DNA of 14,916 bases from Pseudomonadota bacterium (GTDB taxonomy: Bacteria > Pseudomonadota > Alphaproteobacteria > Rhizobiales > Rhizobiaceae), in assembly GCA_023433855.1 (NCBI GenBank), contig JAEYTV010000592.1:1-14916 (forward strand). Direction: 5' to 3'. The position numbers and the translations under genes were made by a program. Shown here in pieces: positions 6,254 to 14,357 of this stretch (its first letter is position 1; each line of letters starts with the position of its first letter). The notes under the pieces are model-generated. The model searched no databases, was not told the DNA's origin, and saw only the letters and a program-made list of their open reading frames with translations.

Positions 6254-6601
6254 TTATCCCTCTGTCTTGACCGGTTCCCCCTTCACGCGGACCTCGGCGA
6301 TATAGGGACGCATGGCGCGGATCTTGACGCCATCGGCGATCTCGACTTCCAGTTCGTTGTCGTCGACTACCTTGGTGACCTTTCCGGTAATGCCACCGCC
6401 AAGCACGACCTGATCGCCGCGGCGGATGTTGGCAAGGGTCTCGGCGCGCTTCTTCTGCTGGGCGCGCTGCGGACGGATCAGGAAAAAGTACCAGACCACC
6501 ATAAGGGGGGCGAACAGGAAAAGCATCTCGAGGCCGGAGCCGAATGCGGAGGCTCCGGGTGCGGCGCCTTCGGCCTGGGCGAATGCTTCGGTAGTGAACA
6601 T
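6254..6601 (-). CDS. yajC: Preprotein translocase accessory subunit YajC, 115 aa
   Basis: YajC is a small inner-membrane protein associated with SecDF-YidC in the Sec translocase holo-complex. It has a short N-terminal region (FTTEAFAQAEG), one hydrophobic segment at residues 24-42 ending in the family signature FFLIRPQRAQQKK (39-51), and a small beta-barrel domain with IRRGDQVVLGGGITGKV (59-75). AGGAG lies 6 bases before the ATG at 6601; two in-frame TTG codons directly upstream are less likely starts. Length is typical. The gene heads a leftward unit with the Mth938 and NDUFAF6-like genes. secD and secF, common neighbours of yajC, are absent. Confidence 0.95.
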   Translation of the reverse strand: MFTTEAFAQAEGAAPGASAFGSGLEMLFLFAPLMVVWYFFLIRPQRAQQKKRAETLANIRRGDQVVLGGGITGKVTKVVDDNELEVEIADGVKIRAMRPYIAEVRVKGEPVKTEG

Positions 6602-6667
6602 CAACAACTCCTAAAAATTTACCGGAGAACCCTGGACACCGTCTCAGCCCCCGTTGCAAGCCGCCGG

Positions 6668-6695
6668 AATATAGTCGCGATGGGATGTAATGCAA
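6668..6695 (-). promoter_or_regulatory. Candidate sigma-70 promoter of yajC operon
   Basis: On the minus strand TTGCAT (6695-6690) is followed after 16 bases by TATATT (6673-6668), preceded by C as common in alphaproteobacterial -10 elements. The start would lie near 6661, giving a leader of about 60 nt before the yajC ATG. Confidence 0.5.
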
Positions 6696-6781
6696 CAGAT
6701 ACAAGCTTTTCGGCGTACCGAATCCACTGCTCTCAGACTTTTGAGAGGAAAAACGACGTGGTATCGCCGTGCGAAGTAACG

Positions 6782-6801
6782 CCAGGCCTCAACCGGCCTG
6801 G
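6782..6801 (+). promoter_or_regulatory. Hairpin in the leader of the DUF815 gene
   Basis: CCAGGCC (6782-6788) and GGCCTGG (6795-6801) form a 7-bp GC-rich stem with a TCAACC loop, ending about ten bases before the GGAG ribosome binding site (6810-6813). No T-run follows, so it is not a terminator. A second inverted repeat, CTCTCA-N6-TGAGAG, lies at 6730-6747. Either could be an operator or a leader structure; function unknown. Confidence 0.3.
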
Positions 6802-6820
6802 TAACAAGCGGAGATAGTCG

Positions 6821-7690
6821 ATGACCGACGAGACCAGCGTCCTGATCCTGGCGGAGATCCGCCGCTTGGCCGATGCACTCGAACGGCTCGCCGGACCGCC
6901 TCCCGCAACGAACGACTGGAACGCTGCCGATTGCTTCGTGTGGGCACCGGGCCAGCGACGCCTGGAGCCCGTGTCACGTCCCAATCGAGTGGCGCTAAAG
7001 TTGATCCGGGGCGTCGACCATGTCCGTGACATCCTCCATGAAAACACGCTGCGATTTGCCGAGGGTTTTCCTGCCAACAACGTCCTGCTGTGGGGTGCGC
7101 GCGGGATGGGGAAGTCGTCGCTGGTCAAGGCCGTCCATGATGATGTCCAGACCTCCACCGGAATCCCGTTGAAACTGGTGGAGGTGCACCGGGAGGACAT
7201 CTCCTCGCTGCCGGATCTGCTAAATACCCTGAAAGTCGCTAGTCACCGGATCATCATCTTTTGCGACGACCTGTCCTTCGATCACGATGACACCGCCTAC
7301 AAATCGCTCAAGGCCGCACTCGACGGCGGAATCGAAGGCCGCCCCGAAAACGTCCTGTTTTACGCGACCTCCAACCGGCGGCATCTGTTGCCACGAACCA
7401 TGATCGAGAACGAGCAGTCGACCGCGATCAATCCCTCCGAGGCGGTCGAGGAAAAGGTCTCGTTGTCTGATCGGTTTGGCCTGTGGCTCGGCTTCCATAA
7501 ATGCAACCAGGAAGACTACCTGACCATGATCGACGGTTACGCAGACCATTTCGCGCTTGGTCTCGACCGGCAGACGCTGCATGCGGAGGCGCTCGAGTGG
7601 GCAACAACGCGCGGCGGCCGTTCCGGACGCGTTGCCTGGCAATATATCCAGGACCTTGCCGGACGATTGAGAAAGCCGCTCGATCGATAG
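6821..7690 (+). CDS. DUF815-family AAA+ ATPase, 289 aa
   Basis: The protein belongs to the DUF815 group of IstB/DnaC-like AAA+ ATPases, widespread in proteobacteria but of unknown function. Walker A is WGARGMGKSSL (91-101) and Walker B IIIFCDDLSF (144-153), with both acidic residues present; N185 in YATSNRRHLLP fits sensor 1, R218 in LSDRFGLWL could be an arginine finger and the GRSGRVAWQ motif (266-274) fits sensor 2. The N-terminal 80 residues have a short helical segment and no DNA-binding motif that I can see. GGAG lies 7 bases before the ATG. It is transcribed divergently from yajC (219-base spacer) and ends before a strong bidirectional terminator, so it is monocistronic. All catalytic residues look intact; the substrate cannot be read from the sequence. 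Confidence 0.93.
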   Translation: MTDETSVLILAEIRRLADALERLAGPPPATNDWNAADCFVWAPGQRRLEPVSRPNRVALKLIRGVDHVRDILHENTLRFAEGFPANNVLLWGARGMGKSSLVKAVHDDVQTSTGIPLKLVEVHREDISSLPDLLNTLKVASHRIIIFCDDLSFDHDDTAYKSLKAALDGGIEGRPENVLFYATSNRRHLLPRTMIENEQSTAINPSEAVEEKVSLSDRFGLWLGFHKCNQEDYLTMIDGYADHFALGLDRQTLHAEALEWATTRGGRSGRVAWQYIQDLAGRLRKPLDR

Positions 7691-7790
7691 CCGGCGCACC
7701 GGCCCCATCGGAACACGGTTTGCGTCAAGGTCGGATGCGCGGCTGAGCTTTCTCAACCGATGAGACGGGCGACTGACGCGCGCGGTACGA

Positions 7791-7820
7791 AAAAAAGCCC
7801 GGCCTGCGCCGGGCTTTTTT
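7791..7820. terminator. Bidirectional intrinsic terminator between convergent genes
   Basis: AAAAAAGCCCGGC (7791-7803) is the reverse complement of GCCGGGCTTTTTT (7808-7820), with a 4-nt loop. The run of A on one side and T on the other lets it end both the DUF815 transcript (plus) and the LysM/M23 transcript (minus, stop at 7844). Confidence 0.93.
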
Positions 7821-7843
7821 CATCCCCCTTGAGACGCACTACT

Positions 7844-9436
7844 CTATTCAAGGTAGGTGATGGGATTAACCGGCGTCGCGTCCTTGCGAACCTCGAAATG
7901 TACCTGCGGGCGCTTCGCGTCGCCGCTCATGCCGGAGGACGCCAGGGTCTGGCCGCGGGTCACCTTCTGGCCGCGTGTGACATTAATGCTGCTCGCATGG
8001 CCGTATACAGTTACCTTGCCATCGTCGTGACGAACCAGAACCGTATTGCCCAGCTGCTTCAGCCCGTTGCCGGCATAGATGACGACACCGTTCTCGGCAG
8101 CCTTGATGGGCGTTCCCTCTGGAACGGATATATCGATGCCGTCGTTGCGATTGCCTCCGACGTTCTGCCCGTAACCGGCAATGACTGCGCCGTTCACCGG
8201 CCAGCGGTATTTCTCGATTCCGGTCGACTGAGGTGCAGCCGAGGTGACATCTGACTTCTTCTCGACGTCCGAGAGAGATGCAGTCTCCGTAGCAGGCTTG
8301 GCCGCCGTCGCAACCGCAGGAGTTGCAGCCTGATCCGCTTGCTGGGCGGCGACCTGAACCGGCTTCGGCTGGGTGGCCGGCTTCTCTGCAGCCGTTGGGG
8401 GAACCGATGCAGTCTTGACCGTGTCGACGGAGCCAGCCGCTCCACTGGCTACCTTCAATGTCTGGCCGATGCGGACGGCGCCAGTCGTCAGACCATTCGC
8501 CGCCTTCAACTGATCAATGGAGGTTCCGGTTTCGCGGGCGATCTTCGTCAGCGTATCACCGGGCTTGACGGTGTAGGTGCCACCAAGCGGCTTGCCGCCG
8601 GCCGGTGGCGTCAGCTTACCTGGCTCGGCCAGAGCCTTGTCACGAGCAGGCGCCGGAAGAACGGCGACCTTCTGTTCGGACTGCTGGTCACGACCCGGTG
8701 CCCTGTTCTGAAGATCGATGTCCCCGGCGGCGATCTTGGCAGAATTGCGTGCTGGGCCGAAGGTCGGAATGATCACCGATTGACCGGGCGCGACAGCACC
8801 GCCATTGGCCTTCAGGATCTCCTTCTCGGGAACGCCGTACCGCTTGGACAGGGTGGAAGCGGTCTCGCCGGCCCTCAAGGTCACGCGCGGGGCATTGGTC
8901 GTCGACCAGCCCGACATCGGCTTGACGGTGCCGGTCGTGAGACTGTCGGCCGTCGTCGCGCCGGACGACGTCGAGGGCCTCGACGCGGCCGAGGAGCCAC
9001 CACCCGGGAAGGGCTGCGCCATTGCCTGCTCGCGGCCCGAGGGCTGCGAAGCACTTGCGACAGCAGTCGGAGCAGCGAGTTCGGAGCGCTGCACAGCGAC
9101 GGGCGAAGAAGCAGCGCGAGCGGGGGAAGCGTATCCACCGGAGGCGTCCGGATAGGGCTGCGTCGGGGCAGCGCTGGCCGAACTGTAACCACCTTGCGGC
9201 ACCGACGGCAGAGCCGAACCGTTGGCCAGATCAGCCTGGGGCGTCGGCGCCCGCCCATAAGCGCCGGACCCCTGACGCTGCGGAATCGATGCAGTCGTCA
9301 TGTTGTCCGTTTGACTGAAGATGCCGGAGAAGCGGGTCGCGTCCGAACTGCAGCCGGTCGCGACGCTAGCGAGCAGCACCGCCACAGCAAGCTTGACGGT
9401 GGACTTTCCAATTTCGGGAGAACTCATAAGACGCAT
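7844..9436 (-). CDS. LysM-LysM-LytM (M23 fold) lipoprotein, NlpD/DipM-like, degenerate active site, 530 aa
   Basis: A lipoprotein signal peptide is clear: basic start, hydrophobic LAVAVLLASVATG, then Cys29 (lipobox SVATGC). A long low-complexity Ala/Ser/Pro/Gln linker follows. LysM domain 1 covers about 185-224 (TLRAGETASTLSKRYGVPEK), LysM 2 about 287-329 (YTVKPGDTLTKIARETGTSI), and the LytM/M23 fold about 407-530. In the M23 domain the first zinc ligand His is replaced by Asn431 (NDGID; Asp435 kept), and the HxH motif reads Q511-V-H513; VYGH (His480) remains. Such degenerate LytM domains (E. coli EnvC/NlpD, Caulobacter DipM) activate amidases instead of cutting peptidoglycan. The order surE-pcm-this gene equals E. 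coli surE-pcm-nlpD. I chose ATG 9436 (AGG nearby); ATG 9427 is also possible, and ATG 9475 adds 13 residues that spoil the signal peptide. Confidence 0.93.
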   Translation of the reverse strand: MRLMSSPEIGKSTVKLAVAVLLASVATGCSSDATRFSGIFSQTDNMTTASIPQRQGSGAYGRAPTPQADLANGSALPSVPQGGYSSASAAPTQPYPDASGGYASPARAASSPVAVQRSELAAPTAVASASQPSGREQAMAQPFPGGGSSAASRPSTSSGATTADSLTTGTVKPMSGWSTTNAPRVTLRAGETASTLSKRYGVPEKEILKANGGAVAPGQSVIIPTFGPARNSAKIAAGDIDLQNRAPGRDQQSEQKVAVLPAPARDKALAEPGKLTPPAGGKPLGGTYTVKPGDTLTKIARETGTSIDQLKAANGLTTGAVRIGQTLKVASGAAGSVDTVKTASVPPTAAEKPATQPKPVQVAAQQADQAATPAVATAAKPATETASLSDVEKKSDVTSAAPQSTGIEKYRWPVNGAVIAGYGQNVGGNRNDGIDISVPEGTPIKAAENGVVIYAGNGLKQLGNTVLVRHDDGKVTVYGHASSINVTRGQKVTRGQTLASSGMSGDAKRPQVHFEVRKDATPVNPITYLE

Positions 9437-9596
9437 GACTCGACCTACAGATACGCAACCATCGTGTAGGGCCATTAAAGCGCGTTAGTCTTACTGCCCG
9501 GTTAAAGATCCAGCGTTCCAGTCACTATTTTGGGAAATTGATAACCATGATGGATGGAAGCGGAAACCCTCGAGATCCCGAAGGTGCGAACGTCCG

Positions 9597-10253
9597 CTAA
9601 AGCGCCGCTGCAATATTGGGGACGATCGGCAAATAGCTGGCGGGAAACAGATCCTCCCGCTCGAACCGGCTGCCCGTCTTGGTCAGCCGGACCATGATGC
9701 AACCACCTTCTTCGCCCACGGTCAACGGGGCGACCATCGACCCACCGTGCGTCAGTTGTTCGGCGTAGAAGCGGGGCAGCGCCGGAAAGGCGGTCGTTAC
9801 AAGAATGCGGTCGAACGTTCCCTCCCCTGGCATGCCATTGCTGCCGTCGGCCTGGCGCACGACCGCGTTGCGCAAGCCGAGTTCATCAATCCGCGACTGG
9901 GCAGCAGTCACCAGCGTCCGGTAACGATCCACCGTGAGTACGCGCTCCGCAATACGGGCCATGACAGCGGCGGTGAAACCGCTTCCGGTACCGATCTCCA
10001 GCACCCTGTGACCCGGCTTCACCTGGAGGCGGTGCAACAATCTCACCGCAAGGTCGGCGCCTTCCATGAAGGCTCCGCAATCTATCGGGACCGTGCGACT
10101 CGAATAGGCATCTTCCTCGAACGGTGCCGGCACGAATTTCGCCCGGGGGGTTTGTTCGACAGCCGTCAGAAGATCGAGGTCAAAAATACCTTCCGACCGG
10201 AGGCGCAGCACCAGCGCCGCGAAACCCTCTTTCTGGATCATACCCGACTTCAA
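9597..10253 (-). CDS. pcm: Protein-L-isoaspartate O-methyltransferase, 218 aa
   Basis: Pcm methylates isoaspartyl residues in aged proteins with S-adenosylmethionine, starting their repair. SAM motif I is [17 protein letters not shown] (84-100), motif II region [14 protein letters not shown] and the C-terminal [10 protein letters not shown] are family-like, as is [12 protein letters not shown] (32-43). The usual substrate-side motif G-Q-T-I-S-x-P is replaced by [11 protein letters not shown] (60-70). The start is probably TTG at 10253-10251: its T-TGA overlap with the surE stop and GGAG 7 bases upstream (10264-10261) point to translational coupling. An ATG four codons later (10241) lacks a good binding site but cannot be excluded. 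Typical length. A 160-base gap separates it from the LysM/LytM gene. Confidence 0.93.
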   Translation of the reverse strand: MKSGMIQKEGFAALVLRLRSEGIFDLDLLTAVEQTPRAKFVPAPFEEDAYSSRTVPIDCGAFMEGADLAVRLLHRLQVKPGHRVLEIGTGSGFTAAVMARIAERVLTVDRYRTLVTAAQSRIDELGLRNAVVRQADGSNGMPGEGTFDRILVTTAFPALPRFYAEQLTHGGSMVAPLTVGEEGGCIMVRLTKTGSRFEREDLFPASYLPIVPNIAAAL

Positions 10254-11020
10254 CCGGTCGCTCCGAATCCCAATGCCTTGGCGAGACGATCCTGAACCGA
10301 ATAGTCGGTGAGATCCAGCTTCAAGGGCGTGACGGAGATCTTGTTTTCCTTAAGGGCCTGGATATCCGTTCCGTCTCTGAACCGGCCGCTCCTCTCACCA
10401 AAGCGCAGCCAGTAGTAGGGTTTGCCCCGGCCATCCTCACGGGCATCGATGGTCAGTCCAAAATCCAGCTTGCCCTGCGAGGTGACTTCAACGCCTTGAA
10501 CCCCGCTCGGCTCGCAATTGGGGAAGTTGAGATTGAGAAAGGTCTCGTCCGGCAGTTCAACCTGGAGCAGTTTGCGAATGAGATCCGGTGCATAGCATTC
10601 GACTACCTCCCAAGGTGCGAGGCGACCGTTCTCACGACGTACCGCCTGGCTCAATGCCATCGAGCGCACGCCCTGCAGCGTGCCTTCGATAGCGCCCGCG
10701 ATCGTGCCGGAATAGGTCACGTCATCGGCCATGTTGGCCCCATCGTTGACGCCCGAAAGCACCAGATCGGGCTTTTCCGGCAAAACCTCCCGGATACCCA
10801 TGATGACGCAATCTGTTGGCGTGCCGCGCAACGCGAAATGCTTGTCACCCACCTTGCGCAGCCGTAGCGGCTCGGAAAGGCTCAGCGAATGGGCAAGGCC
10901 ACTCTGATCCGTTTCCGGAGCGACGATCCAGACGTCTTCGGATAGCTTACGGGCGATTCGCTCCAGCACGGCCAGGCCTTCGGCATGGATTCCATCGTCA
11001 TTCGTCAGGAGGATGCGCAT
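10250..11020 (-). CDS. surE: 5'/3'-nucleotidase SurE, 256 aa
   Basis: SurE is a metal-dependent nucleoside monophosphate phosphatase linked to stationary-phase survival and repair. The N-terminal signature [16 protein letters not shown] is complete, and the metal ligands are visible: Asp8, Asp9, Ser40 ([10 protein letters not shown]) and Asn92 ([10 protein letters not shown]). [12 protein letters not shown] (102-113) and a C-terminal region [13 protein letters not shown] are also typical. Length is normal. The ATG at 11020 follows the serS stop (11022) after one base, and its own stop overlaps the pcm start, so serS, surE and pcm are coupled. All ligands are intact, so I expect an active enzyme. 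Confidence 0.97.
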   Translation of the reverse strand: MRILLTNDDGIHAEGLAVLERIARKLSEDVWIVAPETDQSGLAHSLSLSEPLRLRKVGDKHFALRGTPTDCVIMGIREVLPEKPDLVLSGVNDGANMADDVTYSGTIAGAIEGTLQGVRSMALSQAVRRENGRLAPWEVVECYAPDLIRKLLQVELPDETFLNLNFPNCEPSGVQGVEVTSQGKLDFGLTIDAREDGRGKPYYWLRFGERSGRFRDGTDIQALKENKISVTPLKLDLTDYSVQDRLAKALGFGATG

Positions 11021-11021
11021 C

Positions 11022-12305
11022 TCACATAGCTCGCTCGATCTTCCTCAATCCCCCCATGTAGGGCAAAAGAGCGTCCGGGACAGTGACGGAGCCATCTTCG
11101 TTCAGGTAGTTTTCCAGGACAGCGATGAGGCAGCGGCCTACTGCGGTGCCCGAACCGTTCAGCGTGTGGACGAACTTCAGCGCCTTGTCGTCCTTCCCGC
11201 GGTAACGGGCGTTCATCCTGCGTCCCTGGAAATCTCCGCATACGGAACAGGACGAAATCTCGCGGTAGGTATTCTGTCCCGGCAGCCACACTTCGATGTC
11301 GTAGGTCTTCTGCGACCCGAAGCCCATGTCCCCGGTGCAGAGCGTCACAGTGCGGAAATGCAGGCCGAGGCGCTTGAGGACCATCTCGGCACAGTCCGTC
11401 ATCCGCTCGTGCTCGGCGATGGAGCTTTCGGCGTCGGTGATCGAGACCAGTTCGCACTTCCAGAACTGGTGCTGCCGCAGCATGCCGCGCGTATCGCGGC
11501 CGGCAGAACCCGCCTCTGAGCGGAACGACGGCGTGAGCGCCGTGAAGCGCAGGGGCAGCTTTTCCTCCTCCAGGATCTCACCAGACACGAGGTTGGTCAG
11601 CGTTACCTCGGCGGTAGGAATGAGCCAGCGGCCATCCGTCGTGCGGAAAAGGTCCTCCGCGAATTTCGGCAGCTGGCCGGTCCCGTACATGGCCTCGTCG
11701 CGCACCATCAGCGGCGACGAGACTTCCGTGTAGCCATGCTCGGTCGTGTGCAGATCGATCATGAACTGACCGATAGCGCGCTCGAGCCGCGCGAGCGGCC
11801 CGGTCAGGACCGTAAAGCGGGAACCCGAGAGCTTCGCCGCACGCTCGAAATCCATGTAACCGAGGGCCTCGCCGATCTCGAAATGCTCCTTGGCGGGGTG
11901 GTTCCAGCCCGGTCTCTGCCCGACGACGTGCTTGACCACGTTGTCGTTCTCGTCCTTGCCGACGGGGACATCGTCGAGGGGAATATTCGGGATACGCGCG
12001 AGAGCATCGTCGAGCGCGGCCACAGCCTCCCGCTCCTCCTGCTCGGCGACCGGCATGCTCTCCTTGATGGAGGCGACCTCGGTCTTCAGTTTTTCAGCAA
12101 GCTCGGAATTCTTTTGACCCAGTGCGATGCCAATTTCCTTGGATGCGGCATTGCGGCGCGACTGCATGTCCTGGAGTTTCTGGATCACGGCCCGACGCCG
12201 GTCATCCAGGGCCAGCAAGACTGCCGCCATGGGCTCGGCGCCGCGCTTCTTCAACGCTTCGTCCAGAGCCCCTTCGTTTTCACGGATCCACTTGATATCC
12301 AGCAT
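11022..12305 (-). CDS. serS: Seryl-tRNA synthetase, 427 aa
   Basis: SerS is a class II synthetase that charges tRNA-Ser (and tRNA-Sec). The N-terminal long coiled-coil arm that grips the tRNA variable arm spans about 25-105 (charged helices such as [14 protein letters not shown]). The catalytic domain shows the TAEV substrate loop (231-234), motif 2 [21 protein letters not shown] (begins at 261) and motif 3 [17 protein letters not shown] (383-399). The start [10 protein letters not shown] at 12305 fits the family; an in-frame start ten codons upstream (12335) reads through an unconserved [16 protein letters not shown] lies just before the ATG. The gene follows tatC by 52 bases, where a TCTCTC/GAGAGA hairpin (12335-12350) without T-run occurs. 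Confidence 0.98.
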   Translation of the reverse strand: MLDIKWIRENEGALDEALKKRGAEPMAAVLLALDDRRRAVIQKLQDMQSRRNAASKEIGIALGQKNSELAEKLKTEVASIKESMPVAEQEEREAVAALDDALARIPNIPLDDVPVGKDENDNVVKHVVGQRPGWNHPAKEHFEIGEALGYMDFERAAKLSGSRFTVLTGPLARLERAIGQFMIDLHTTEHGYTEVSSPLMVRDEAMYGTGQLPKFAEDLFRTTDGRWLIPTAEVTLTNLVSGEILEEEKLPLRFTALTPSFRSEAGSAGRDTRGMLRQHQFWKCELVSITDAESSIAEHERMTDCAEMVLKRLGLHFRTVTLCTGDMGFGSQKTYDIEVWLPGQNTYREISSCSVCGDFQGRRMNARYRGKDDKALKFVHTLNGSGTAVGRCLIAVLENYLNEDGSVTVPDALLPYMGGLRKIERAM

Positions 12306-12357
12306 CGTCCCTTGCCTTTGTGCGAAACGCCGCATCTCTCAGGCGAGAGACGGACGC

Positions 12358-13182
12358 TCAGGCCTTTTCCGTCTCCGCGACGCTCGATGCACCCTCGTCA
12401 GCAAGGGCTTCCTCGGCTCGCTTGCGCTCCACGAGTCGTGCGGCATAGATGGAAATCTCGTAGAGAAGGATGGTCGGCAGCGCAAGGCCGATCTGGGACA
12501 TCGGATCCGGCGGGGTGAGCACCGCCGCAACGACGAAGGCGATGACGATCGCAAACTTGCGTTTTTCCCGCAACCAGTCGCTCGTGAGCAACCCGACACG
12601 CGCCAGCAGCGTGGTCACGACCGGAAGCTGAAACACCAGCCCGAACGAGAGCACCAGAGTCATGATCAGGCTGAGGTACTCCGACACGCGCGGCAGGAGC
12701 GAAATACCGACCTCTCCTTCGCCCGGCGCCTGCTGCATGGCCAGGAAGAACCACATGACCATCGGCGTGAAGAAGAAGTAGACAAGCGCGCCGCCCAGCA
12801 AGAACAGGATCGGCGATGCGACGAGAAACGGCAGGAAGGCAGCTCGCTCGTTCTTGTAGAGACCTGGCGCTACGAACTTGTAGAGCTGTGATGCGATAAC
12901 GGGAAAGGCGATAACCAGCGCCCCGAACATCGCCACCTTCACCTGGGTGAAAAAGAACTCCTGCGGTGCAGTGTAGATGAGCTCGGACTTGGTCAGGTCC
13001 AGCCCTGCCCACACAACCGCCCACTTGTACGGCACCACCAGCAGATTGAAGAGCTGCTTGGCGAAAAAGAAGCAGACCACGAAGGCGGCGAAGAACGCGC
13101 CGATCGACCAGATCAGCCGGGTGCGCAGTTCCATGAGATGCTCGATCAGCGGCTGCGGTTTGTCTTCGTAGTCATTGCTCAT
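12358..13182 (-). CDS. tatC: Sec-independent protein translocase TatC, 274 aa
   Basis: TatC is the six-helix receptor for twin-arginine signal peptides. The cytoplasmic N-terminus has the conserved PLIEHLMELRTRL (residues 11-23, with Glu14 and the ELR motif). Later hallmarks are TAPQEFFFTQVK, FPVIASQLYKFVAPGLYKNE, FGLVFQLPVV and LTPPDPMSQ. Six hydrophobic segments can be followed. A 30-residue charged tail (about 245-274) extends beyond the E. coli protein, as common in alphaproteobacteria. The ATG at 13182 overlaps the tatB stop by four bases (ATGA), so translation is coupled. Confidence 0.98.
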   Translation of the reverse strand: MSNDYEDKPQPLIEHLMELRTRLIWSIGAFFAAFVVCFFFAKQLFNLLVVPYKWAVVWAGLDLTKSELIYTAPQEFFFTQVKVAMFGALVIAFPVIASQLYKFVAPGLYKNERAAFLPFLVASPILFLLGGALVYFFFTPMVMWFFLAMQQAPGEGEVGISLLPRVSEYLSLIMTLVLSFGLVFQLPVVTTLLARVGLLTSDWLREKRKFAIVIAFVVAAVLTPPDPMSQIGLALPTILLYEISIYAARLVERKRAEEALADEGASSVAETEKA

Positions 13183-13907
13183 GTTTCACCGCCCGGCGTT
13201 GGGGCCTTCTTTGCCACACGCCTGCGGACGGGCGCCTTAGCCACCTCCGCAACTGAACTCGATCCGCCCGTGTCGGCCTTGCGGCTCCGGCGCGGTTTGT
13301 CGGCCGCCTCGAGGACTTCGGGCGCCTTCGCCTTCCTGACCGTCGAGGCTCTGCTGCGCGGTTTGACACCTTCCTTGGCAGCCGGCGCCACGACGGACGG
13401 CGGCTTCATCTCAGGCAAGGACGACTTTGGCGCCTCTCCGCCCGCTGCACTGGCGGCAGAGGATGTTTCCATATTCGAGGACCCAGGCCGCGACGAGCCG
13501 ACGGGCGATGCTGAAGACTGTTCGGCCGATGCTCCTTCGACCGCCTGCTGCGCCTCCACATCCACGGCTTCCGCTTTCGCCTCCGAGGCGGTGGAAGGCG
13601 TCGCCTTCGTCGCCTTCTCCAGATCGGAGCGAATCTCCTGGCCCATCTGCCTCAGCGGGTTGATCGCGTCCCGCAACGCATGCGTGGGGTTCAGACGCTG
13701 GGCGTCCGAGATGGTCTTGCGTACATCGTCGAGTTCAGACTCCCGCAACGCCTCATCGAACTGTGTTCGGAAATCGCCGGCCATCTTGCGCAGATTCGCC
13801 GTCATCTTGCCAAACGCCCTCAACATGGGCGGCAAGTCCTTGGGGCCGACAACGACGATAAGAACAATCGCGATGACGAGTAACTCGGTCCAGCCGATAT
13901 CAAGCAT
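13179..13907 (-). CDS. tatB: Sec-independent protein translocase TatB, 242 aa, long C-terminal tail
   Basis: TatB works with TatC in recognition of Tat substrates. The N-terminus MLDIGWTELLVIAIVLIVVV has the membrane helix with Glu8, followed by the hinge GPKDLPPMLRAFGKM (21-35) and an amphipathic helix to about residue 95. The remaining 145 residues are low-complexity Ala/Ser/Pro/Glu, turning strongly basic at the end (KPRRSRK, RRRVAKKAP). E. coli TatB has 171 residues, so the tail is longer. It begins 33 bases after tatA and overlaps tatC. Confidence 0.96.
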   Translation of the reverse strand: MLDIGWTELLVIAIVLIVVVGPKDLPPMLRAFGKMTANLRKMAGDFRTQFDEALRESELDDVRKTISDAQRLNPTHALRDAINPLRQMGQEIRSDLEKATKATPSTASEAKAEAVDVEAQQAVEGASAEQSSASPVGSSRPGSSNMETSSAASAAGGEAPKSSLPEMKPPSVVAPAAKEGVKPRSRASTVRKAKAPEVLEAADKPRRSRKADTGGSSSVAEVAKAPVRRRVAKKAPTPGGET

Positions 13908-13940
13908 GCTTAAGAGGCTCCGAAACCCTCCATCCGACGA

Positions 13941-14153
13941 CTATGATCGGCTGGTTTCCTTGACCTCTTCAGGCTTGTGGTCGACGGTCTTGGCGGTCGT
14001 CGTATCCTGAGCGTCGTCGTCGGACATGCCCTTCTTGAAGCTTTTGATACCCTTCGCGACATCGCCCATCAGTTCAGGAATCTTGCCTCGTCCAAAGAGA
14101 ACGAGCACGATGACCAGAACGATCAACCAATGCCACACACTGAAAGAACCCAT
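13941..14153 (-). CDS. tatA: Sec-independent protein translocase TatA, 70 aa
   Basis: TatA oligomers form the Tat export pore. The protein has the short N-terminal helix [15 protein letters not shown] (7-21), the [20 protein letters not shown] hinge plus amphipathic helix (20-39) with the conserved Phe20-Gly21, and an acidic tail. No Glu is present in the membrane helix (TatB has one), which distinguishes the two. GGAG lies 7 bases before the ATG. First gene of the tat unit. Confidence 0.97.
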   Translation of the reverse strand: MGSFSVWHWLIVLVIVLVLFGRGKIPELMGDVAKGIKSFKKGMSDDDAQDTTTAKTVDHKPEEVKETSRS

Positions 14154-14180
14154 AGTCCAACTCCATTAGTACCTTGTACC

Positions 14181-14209
14181 GATGTAAGCTCTTTAAACCG
14201 CTTTTTCAA
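14181..14209 (-). promoter_or_regulatory. Candidate promoter of the tat-serS-surE-pcm unit
   Basis: In the 204-base gap between scpB and tatA the minus strand has TTGAAA (14209-14204), a 17-base spacer and TACATC (14186-14181). A start near 14174 would give a short leader with GGAG before tatA. The -10 is weak; read-through from scpB is also possible because no terminator is visible after scpB. Confidence 0.35.
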
Positions 14210-14357
14210 ACGGCAAAATGTCCTAAAGCAACGATGTCCCGCTGTTATACCAGACGTCGGGGAATTGCTTTGCACCTCGACAGCGGATGCGCTTACATCC
14301 TGGCCGTGCGGAAAGATGCGATTGTTGGCAAAGGAGGCGCAGAACCGGCGATATCGG

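Noticed and set aside
5775..6704. Long minus-strand open frame of 309 codons covering the Mth938 gene and yajC region
   Set aside because: Only the last 128 codons resemble a protein family. The upstream part is a basic, unconserved reading of yajC in another frame, and an RBS supports the start at 6161.
8339..9469. 376-codon plus-strand open frame opposite the LysM/LytM gene
   Set aside because: Arg/Gly-rich composition typical of the antisense of a high-GC gene; no domain or RBS, while the minus-strand gene has a signal peptide and three domains.
12306..12335. Ten-codon N-terminal extension of serS
   Set aside because: SerS proteins start at [10 protein letters not shown]; the extension is unconserved and AAGGGA precedes the ATG at 12305.
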